Assembly: GCA_936450465.1 (NCBI GenBank)
Contig: OW388304.1
Location: 36,051,593-36,115,592 of the forward strand
Reading direction: 5' to 3'
DNA length: 64,000 bases
Origin: Gibbula magus
Lineage: Eukaryota > Mollusca > Gastropoda > Trochida > Trochidae
Made by a program: the position numbers and the translations under genes. Positions 57,339 through 64,000 of this stretch are shown piece after piece (positions within the stretch are counted from its first letter, which is position 1; each line of letters starts with the position of its first letter). Below the pieces are notes generated by a model. The model saw only the letters and a list, made by a program, of their open reading frames with translations, made no database searches and had not been told where the DNA came from.

Positions 57339-58515
57339 ATCTTCACTCTCTCAGTTTGTAAACATAGTCCCTCATTCTGGTTGGTTTTTCTCAACTAGCC
57401 AATTAAACTGCTGCTAGGTGGTATTGCACATGTGTAATATATAGACATTTAAGTTATGACTTATTCAAAATTATCACTTTAATGCAAGTTCTTTCAGTAT
57501 AGTGACAAAGTTTTCCCAAGTTTCAAAGTTTTCAAAGTTTTCCAACCAGATGCATGTCCACTGTTAATAGCAAGGGAAGTAACTCTGGTCGGCTTAATTT
57601 CATAGACAAAAAAATATACGTAAGATAATTTTGTGTATTAATGCTTTTTAAAATAAACATTTTTAAATCTATTTAGATCTAATCCATTGATACATCTATC
57701 AAAAAACTTTAAATCAAGATTCAGTTCTAAAATTATCAATCTTAGTTTTTCAGGCAATTCATATTGTTCAGTTAGATTTAAATATGATTCATGTTTAGAG
57801 AATACATTTTACAGAAAACAGAAAGTATAAAAACTTGATTTCAAATTGTAATTGTTCAATTTACCATTGAATGCAACTTAAAGTTAGTTACAGTGATATT
57901 TTCATCCCGAACTCCTTTCACTGTCACTCTTGCTTAATTAAATGTGATATAACAGTGTGGAGAGTTTACAAAGGGCGGTAGATTTACTTTGTAGACATAT
58001 AAATGTTATTTCTATAGCTAGGATAGGCACATCACACAGTTTGTGATAATACCTTTTGAACATATACTTGATATATTACTTTTGAACATGACAAAACGGA
58101 AGAAATCAATACTTATTTCTTTAACATATCTTCTGAGTGTTCAAACTCTATTAAAGTGTTATTTGTTGAATCATTTCATAGTGAAATCAATAAAATACAG
58201 ATTGAGTTTGCTCAACAATATCAGTTACATTGACTACAACATCAAATAAACAATTTCACAATTTTCCTATTCTAGGGCTTGGACGGGTACCCCACCCCTA
58301 TTACGCTATCCCATCGAGGTACCACAGCCCCTATTTTATCCAAAAATCAAATTTGTAAATTTTAACTGTATATTCTTTTCTAGAATAAACCGTAGAAAAT
58401 AATTTGTTAATTTACATGTAACTTAAGACTGAATTTTAAACGGCAATTAATTTTTAACAAATAAAGAGAAGCTTTTTAACTGTCTAATTTTACACATATT
58501 TGTCACTTGACCATA
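57339..58515. other. No gene recognised
   Basis: AT-rich DNA flanking the retrotransposon, with no supported exon or family repeat. Confidence 0.4.
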
Positions 58516-58615
58516 TTACATGTCAGTATTGTCATGGTGACCCGGGGTCAACTCGAACCGACCCGACAGGTGTTCTGATCTAAGATATTCATCACTTTCC
58601 TCTTGATTTTTCTTC
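58516..58615 (-). CDS. Candidate terminal exon, unknown product
   Basis: On the minus strand, acceptor GGTTTTATTTCAG (ends 58616) is followed by one base, 32 codons and TAA (58518-58516). The peptide is polar (KKNQEESDEYLRSEHL, then SGRFELTPGHHDNTDM) and the stretch is GC-richer than its surroundings. Only this frame stays open. If real it would be the last exon of another minus-strand gene lying beyond ~59 kb, ending upstream of exon 1a. No family is recognised and chance is not excluded. Confidence 0.3.
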
Positions 58616-59112
58616 CTGAAATAAAACCTGCCTATGTTTAAATATAACCATTGAGAATTTTCATTTAATAAAAATGATATTAATCTGCTTTTACCTTAGA
58701 AATAATTTTAAATAGAAATCTTTAAGAAATAATATGTATATGAAAAGAGATTGATTCCCAAGTACTGAAGTGGCAGTTATAATCATATTTATAATTATAT
58801 ATCAGTAAATAAATCATGAACCTGACCTAAGTCAATAACTACATTCAAGGGCCACAAGATTGAACGAGGTGTATATGAGAGAGGATCACGTTTATTGGTG
58901 GTCATTACGAGATACGAGATATAAGTATCTGATCTTGTTCAAGATAATATTGGATATATCTACTACAGTTAACCTCTAATCTCGACCTTACCATATGTAA
59001 TACATCATGAGGGGCTGGGTTATAGGATATGGAAATCTCTCAACTAGATACCCATATCAGTGTAACACTCCCTACCTTTAATTTCAATCATGTACACAAC
59101 AATAGGACTTGG

Positions 59113-59212
59113 TATTGGGGGGGGGGGGTTGTGTGAGTTCACTAATTGAAAAGGGGCAAGTTCATCTTTGGGGTCATCAAATTAACTGCCCTGAACCTTC
59201 TGGATCCCCAAC
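59113..59212 (-). mobile_element. Partial MITE E, copy E9
   Basis: On the minus strand GGGGATCCAGAAGGTTCAGG, then GACCCCAAAGATGAAC, follow the order of copy E2. Confidence 0.45.
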
Positions 59213-59256
59213 TGCAATCAGAAATCTCTGACTTGGATTAGCAATGAAATGGAGCA

Positions 59257-59571
59257 GGGAGCAGGATAGCGCAGTGGTTAGCGCTTTCGCCTTCTGATCA
59301 AGAGGTTCAAGGTTTGAATCCTGCAGGGGCACAGCAACTTTGTCTGCAGTAGAGAACTGTTCTACACGCAGTAAGGTTTGGGTGCAATGCTGAATTTCAG
59401 CGCAGTACCACCCATGGTTCACAAGTTCCAGCCGATGCTCAAAGGTTTCACCGCAATGCAAAGCCACATGGCGTTGCGAGCTTTCTCCCTGCCATAATAC
59501 TAGCAGTCGCGATATAAGTGAAATACTCTTGAAAACTGCGTTAAGGCCCAACTCACCTCAACACCTCACCC
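59257..59571 (+). mobile_element. tRNA-derived SINE S1, copy S1g
   Basis: A full plus-strand copy with A box TAGCGCAGTGG (59267-59277) and B box GGTTTGAATCC (59311-59321). The tail ends GGCCCAACTCACCTCAACAC. Flanks TGAAATGGAGCA (59245-59256) and TGAAATGCAGCA (59572-59583) are a 12-bp duplication with one mismatch. The insertion lies at the TGCAGCAAAGCTTAAATTAG repeat also seen at ~5 kb. Confidence 0.9.
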
Positions 59572-59583
59572 TGAAATGCAGCA

Positions 59584-61174
59584 AAGCTTAAATTAGCCAG
59601 TGCTAGAAACTGGCCCAAGGCATGCCTTGCGGGGGAGGTTGCAATCAGTGTAAATAAAGCTTATCACTCACACCTTGTAATAATGTAATATTAGTTGCCT
59701 CACAGATGTTTGTGAGATTCAAACCGAAACCTCTTGATCCACACCCAAAAGGCTTTCATACTGTCTGTTACTCAGCCGTATATGTAGTTTTGTGACAGAA
59801 CCCATTAGTTTACATGTCGTCGTGTTTTCTTTGTAAAAGTGAGCCAGTCAACCCACACTGTAGTGTACATAGCTGGTTTCTGAATGTAGGGAGTATCACA
59901 TCCCCCTGTCAACAATATACACTCACTGCCAAGGACGAACACAGACACCAGCTACTGTAGAGAGGACGATAATTATCACAATACATCTATTTTACTGTAT
60001 AACAGAATATCAATTTGATGAATGTAAAATATTATAATTGTATCTCTACAGAGGAGCAGGACCAGGTTTGAGGTCCCCCCCCCCCCCCCCCTCCCCCTCT
60101 CCCCCCCATAACTCAACCCTCCCTGCCCTTTGGATTAGTCATTGTTCAATGACAAATATTTGGGTGTATTTAAACATAAAGGTTGCCTCCTACACATTGG
60201 AGTTTTAAAATGAACTTTAGTTTTACTAGTAAAAAAATTTGCGCTTATCATAAGCATTATCAGAAGAATAGAATAGAATATTGTGATTATTGTTTATATT
60301 CTATTGTATTGGAGTGATATTTACATATATTTGCCATTTTACAAATCCATTCATTTTCCTGAATAAATATTGTTTAAATCAGAATAGAATAGATTGTGGA
60401 ATATAGAGGACTGTTCAGCTAAAGCTTTGTTACATTCATGTGTAAATAAGCAACAAGGGACCAAAGGACAGTCAATTTCATCAACCTATATTATATATAT
60501 ATATATACATGTATACCTATGTCTCGCTGGCCTTTTACTATGTAAATATGGGAGCAATTTCAACAATGACAACCGAGCTGAGGTACCTGAGATTCAAATG
60601 ACGTATTTACTTCCCCACACAGAAATGCCTGTTTCAGATGCACAGGAAAAAACAAAACTAACGCAACAATGGAAGATTAATTTTTTCTGCAGAATTTAAG
60701 TCCGGTTAAATGAAACTGTGGATTGACAGCTCAATGACAGGGGTAACTAGACAAGTTGCTGAAGTGTACCTCTGTCTGTCGGGTAAATAACGAATGTGAC
60801 ATGCAGAGGGTAGTGATGAGAATAAAACGCTGTGTATACATAACAGGTGGGGGCGGAATTACGCGACGTGTAACTCAATTAGTGCAGTTCGGGTATGTTT
60901 CCCACCAGTTCACATACTTTTTAGTAACTTTACTTGGATTGGATTTGCAACACAGTGGGATTTAAACATAAGGCAAACATTTAACCTAAAACATATTTAT
61001 TTTTATTATAAAAATAGGGAATGGATTACTTTGTGATGAAATGTTTTCTACCAGATTCTCTAAATTTTATTTCATTCAGTCCAATAAAATTAGATTTATA
61101 ATACAGGATATACAAACTTTCATGAGGAAAAAATTCAGAAGCATAATTTGCAATATTTAACAAGTAATCATAAT
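59584..61174. other. No gene recognised; C-rich run
   Basis: A C-rich run lies at 60077-60108 and a (TA)n run at ~60490-60507. Short frames at 60394-60965 have no support. Confidence 0.4.
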
Positions 61175-61536
61175 TTAAAGGGGCAGAAGCACGTTTTTTG
61201 CAAATTTTATTTTTTCAAAATTCCCATTTATAATGATATTTTATGCCATTTATATTTACTTTAGAGGGTAAAACATCTTATCACACAAACCAATTATCCG
61301 TAGCGGTAATAACGGTGTTGCGTAAAAAGCAAAAATTGCATGGCGGCCATTTTATTGTGAACACATTTTATTATTTTGAATGTCAAAAATGATTCTCATG
61401 GTTTTCCGGAACATGTACACTTATTTTTAACTTGATTTTCTGAAAGAGAGAAGGGTGTTTTACTTTTGGTGACATTATTTTCCAAATACATTTCATCGAC
61501 ATATTTCAGCGAAAAAACGTGCTACTGCCCCTTTAA
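61175..61536 (+). mobile_element. MITE family A, copy A7
   Basis: 362 bp, TTAA at both ends. Left end AGGGGCAGAAGCACG, right end CGTGCTACTGCCCCT, core intact. Confidence 0.85.
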
Positions 61537-61585
61537 AGCAAAAGTTGAATTTTGCAATTGCATCACTATGTCACACAAAAATAAA

Positions 61586-62095
61586 CCATGGGCTCTGTAC
61601 CTCATCAGGATTTGCATTGTATGATGTTGAAGGAGTGCAGGAGTGCAGAGCTGAAATAATATTCTGCTTTATATTATTGAATATAGTTGATATTGACGCT
61701 AGAGACATGAAGTCCTAGCCTGAACATAATAACAATTTTCTCACAATTTGAGCTTCTTAGTATTACCTGCTACTTATTTCTGAAGAGAAGTTATAAAACC
61801 AAATGAACAAATTTTAGTCTTCATGGCATAAATGTTATTCTGAACATTTTTAGCTTCCTATGCATGGTACTTGGATTAAAGGATTTAGTCAAAATGTCTG
61901 CCACACCAGTATTCGAGGGGGGTATAAGGACCAAATGAACAAACTTTGATCCCCTAGATATTTAAACTTTGAAGGTGCAGGGGTTCAGGAAGAGATTCCA
62001 AAGTGCAAAACGTTTACGGACAATGGACGACAGACAATGCCCGACAGACAGACAACCGCCCATTTCATAAACTGATCTGGCTTTTCATGGCTAAT
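61586..62095 (-). mobile_element. AGCTCATC-type element, reverse copy without array
   Basis: On the minus strand the leader reads CAGATCAGTTTATGAAATGG, then a GTCTGTCTGTCGGG-rich stretch and CCGTAAACG. The end reads CCTGATGAGGTACAGAGCCC, then ATGG. It has the same organisation as 48237-49898 but only ~500 bp, with no 145-bp array. Confidence 0.6.
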
Positions 62096-62613
62096 AGGTT
62101 AAAAACGTAGATATAAAGACAAGCTATTCACTTTGCACATTTGCATTGATTATCAATGAATGCCCCACACAACAGTTATCCGTTTATCTCATGAGCTATA
62201 AGAGACACACGTCAGTAAATCCACGGCTCAACACTCTATGTAGTAGTCTACTTCACAAGCCTAATCAATATCAACTGGTCTCAAGAACACATTGTAAAAC
62301 ATACATAGTAAATCAGGAGGCAATCAATACAATCAATAACAACAACAGAAGCCTCGGATCATTAGCCGACCCTCGTCGAACAAGTCCTAGAGGGTCGATG
62401 TACGATATTCGAGAGGAGGGGAAAATGTGTGATATGGACCATTTCCATATACGGGGGTATATTAATATTAAAGGGGGTTCATATATTTCATATACAGTAT
62501 TTCGTATATCAATTTGTCATAGTGACGTGGCAGGACGTCATGTTTCGTTTATGATATTGGGTTCTATAATATAATATTTCATAATAAGGCAAGACATAGA
62601 GAATACTAAACGA

Positions 62614-62885
62614 CCTTCCATTAAATGCTATTTTTTATAAAAAAAATTATTAAACGAGTTAATGATTTGGTATAAAACGAGCGAAAGCAAGTTTGATAAC
62701 AAATCATTCACGAGTTGAATAAAAATGGTATTAGATGGAAGGCAGTTTTCTGATTATTACTTGCCCAAATTTATCAAGCGAAATTGCTGACAGTGTACTG
62801 AAACTTAGTTTTCCGCGAGTCATGTACCATTGTGATGGGGGCACGACCATTGTGACGTCAAAACTGCACGCTTTTTTAACGTCAT
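62614..62885 (-). mobile_element. Palindrome/TGACGTCA composite repeat, copy 4
   Basis: The long imperfect hairpin spans 62614-62742 (CCTTCCATTAAATGCTATTT pairing with AAAAATGGTATTAGATGGAAGG-type text; loop with CGAGCGAAAGC). After 111 bp there is TGACGTCA (62853-62860), then a decayed AACGTCAT at ~62879. A near-palindrome (TATTGCAGTATAAATATTAC) follows at ~62912. Confidence 0.45.
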
Positions 62886-63280
62886 ACTTGCAGCGGTATT
62901 ACACTAGTTTAATATTGCAGTATAAATATTACACTGCAGTATCTTACATATTATGAATCACACATTACAGTGTGACCGTTTTTATAAAACATGCAGTGTT
63001 GATAATACTACAGGTCATGTCAGATATAGATGTTAACACAAGGTTCGAATATATAATCTGGGTCAACAGGAAGCTGTGTCAAAGAGGTCAAATATTTTTT
63101 AATGATAATATGTATAATGTAAATCAGTTCAAATTATTTTTCTTTAATTAGCATTCCTACATTTGTGTATACTGATAATCTGACTTCACGATTATGCTTG
63201 ATCACAAACTCACTTAATTATTCATGAACTTTTGATCATTGCCGATTTACTAATAATGTAATTATATCTTTCCTTTATCC

Positions 63281-63449
63281 TTAAAGAGAATTTTTCGGAG
63301 TATTTTGGGCAACGAAATTTGAGAGGACTTCCCTGTCTACACTTGTGTTATTAATACACAATTATTGACCAATATTCAGTTGAAACATATCATGGGTAAT
63401 ATTCTTTGACTTAATATTCAACTTGACCAATACTAGCGTACATTTAAGA
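63281..63449 (-). mobile_element. MITE family B, partial copy B8
   Basis: TTAA, AGAGAATTTTTCGGAGTATT, GAAATTTGAGAGGACTTCCC and GTGTTATTAATACACAATTA follow copy B3. It is cut off at CTAGCGTACATTTAA where SINE S1h begins. Confidence 0.6.
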
Positions 63450-63617
63450 GGTTTAACGTCGCTTTCAAGATTATTTCACTTATATCACTGGGCTAGTATT
63501 ATTGCAGGGAGAAAGCTTGAAACATCAATGTGGCTATTTGAAATACAGTGCACCCAACTTTACTGCAATTAGAACAATTTTCCGTAGCAAGCAAAATTGC
63601 CGATCCCCTGGCGGGAT
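63450..63617 (-). mobile_element. SINE S1, partial copy S1h
   Basis: GAGGTTTAACGTCGCTTTCA through GCAGGGAGAAAGCTTG to CCCCTGGCGGGATA; the central part is shortened and the tRNA head is lost. Confidence 0.75.
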
Positions 63618-64000
63618 ACTTTCCTTGTTGACACAGCAGAATTATGACAAAACAAACAACTCAAGTACATCATCTACTACACAGTTTGACGGTGGTTAAC
63701 CATCCGTGCAGCTTCAATTGTTTAAATATTGACACATATTTACAGTACATATTCAATGTACTTACCAGGCTATTCGCTCTAACAGACAATTGGAATGCCC
63801 AATCTTTGTGCTACCTAACAATATTTTCTAAAACAATTTAATAATTTATGTCACCGAAAATTAGCTTATGAGCATTTATTAAAGGAAATTTATGTACAGT
63901 CCAGTGTCCGTATTGCAATAATCTGTCACAATTCAAAGTCATGCACAGTTTATCACGTTAGATCATTATACCAGTTATATATGTTACCTCCAATGGTAAT
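63618..64000. other. No feature recognised
   Basis: AT-rich right edge of the window without supported gene or repeat. Confidence 0.4.

Noticed and set aside
59260..59335. tRNA gene at the head of S1g
   Set aside because: Part of a multi-copy SINE with target duplications; not a free tRNA.
62146..62574. 142-codon plus-strand frame, longest outside the retrotransposon
   Set aside because: Its second half resembles non-coding repeat text at ~13265-13325 (GGGTTCATAT...TTTGTCATRGTGAC), composition is ordinary AT-rich, and no domain or splice context is seen.

Overview
The window is AT-rich eukaryotic DNA from an animal. Support comes from intron-exon structure with GT/AG signals, tRNA-derived SINEs with A and B boxes, TTAA- and 9-bp-flanked MITEs, a Ty3/gypsy element, and a LINE 3' end with a poly(A) tail. 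The repeat types (a tRNA-SINE ending in an AAGCGGCGTTAAAC(C)-type tail with TCAC repeats, GTCCG-rich elements with internal tandem arrays, GGCGGATCCAG-type hAT MITEs) fit a marine lophotrochozoan, most likely a mollusc. That placement is inference from repeat style, not from a database match. There are no bacterial features, no CRISPR array and no complete tRNA or rRNA gene.

Host coding sequence is sparse. The best reading is that most of the window is the 5' part of one minus-strand gene with very long introns. A 156-nt internal exon at 3169-3324 encodes the start of a pleckstrin-homology domain resembling phospholipase C of the delta/eta/L type. Three separate ATG-starting exons lie upstream on the same strand (22207-22309, 35818-36013, 42654-42753). 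Each ends in a GT splice donor in phase 1, which is the phase the 3.2-kb exon accepts. This suggests alternative promoters giving three different N-termini: an acidic one, a 65-residue one and a basic/acidic 33-residue one. The rest of the gene would lie beyond position 1. Weaker exon candidates are at 17324-17416 (plus) and 58516-58615 (minus). A decayed tandem coding-like repeat lies at 18.5-20.7 kb.

The rest is a mosaic of mobile and tandem DNA. (i) An apparently intact Ty3/gypsy LTR retrotransposon (52221-57338, minus) has a 1504-codon Gag-Pol, LTRs identical over 153 bp, a tRNA-Leu primer site and a polypurine tract. (ii) Three TTAA-flanked MITE families (A, B, C here) are repeatedly joined end to end through a shared TTAA. 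(iii) A Mutator-like MITE (D) has ~110-bp TIRs, 9-bp target duplications and promoter-like motifs. (iv) Elements with CAGGCCYG ends (F) have 5-bp target duplications; one sits inside element G and one contains a LINE fragment. (v) There are at least four tRNA-SINE families. (vi) A 3.2-kb foldback structure spans 26.2-29.5 kb. (vii) A mobile element carries ten 145-bp units at 48.2-49.9 kb. (viii) Simple and minisatellite arrays occur at 6.5, 10.7, 28.0, 33.2 and 43.9 kb.

The most unusual pattern is a four-copy composite (0.4-0.9, 16.3-16.6, 30.6-31.0, 62.6-62.9 kb). In each copy a cluster of TGACGTCA octamers sits 108-115 bp from a long hairpin, in either orientation. It looks like an uncharacterised repeat family that spreads CREB/ATF-type sites.
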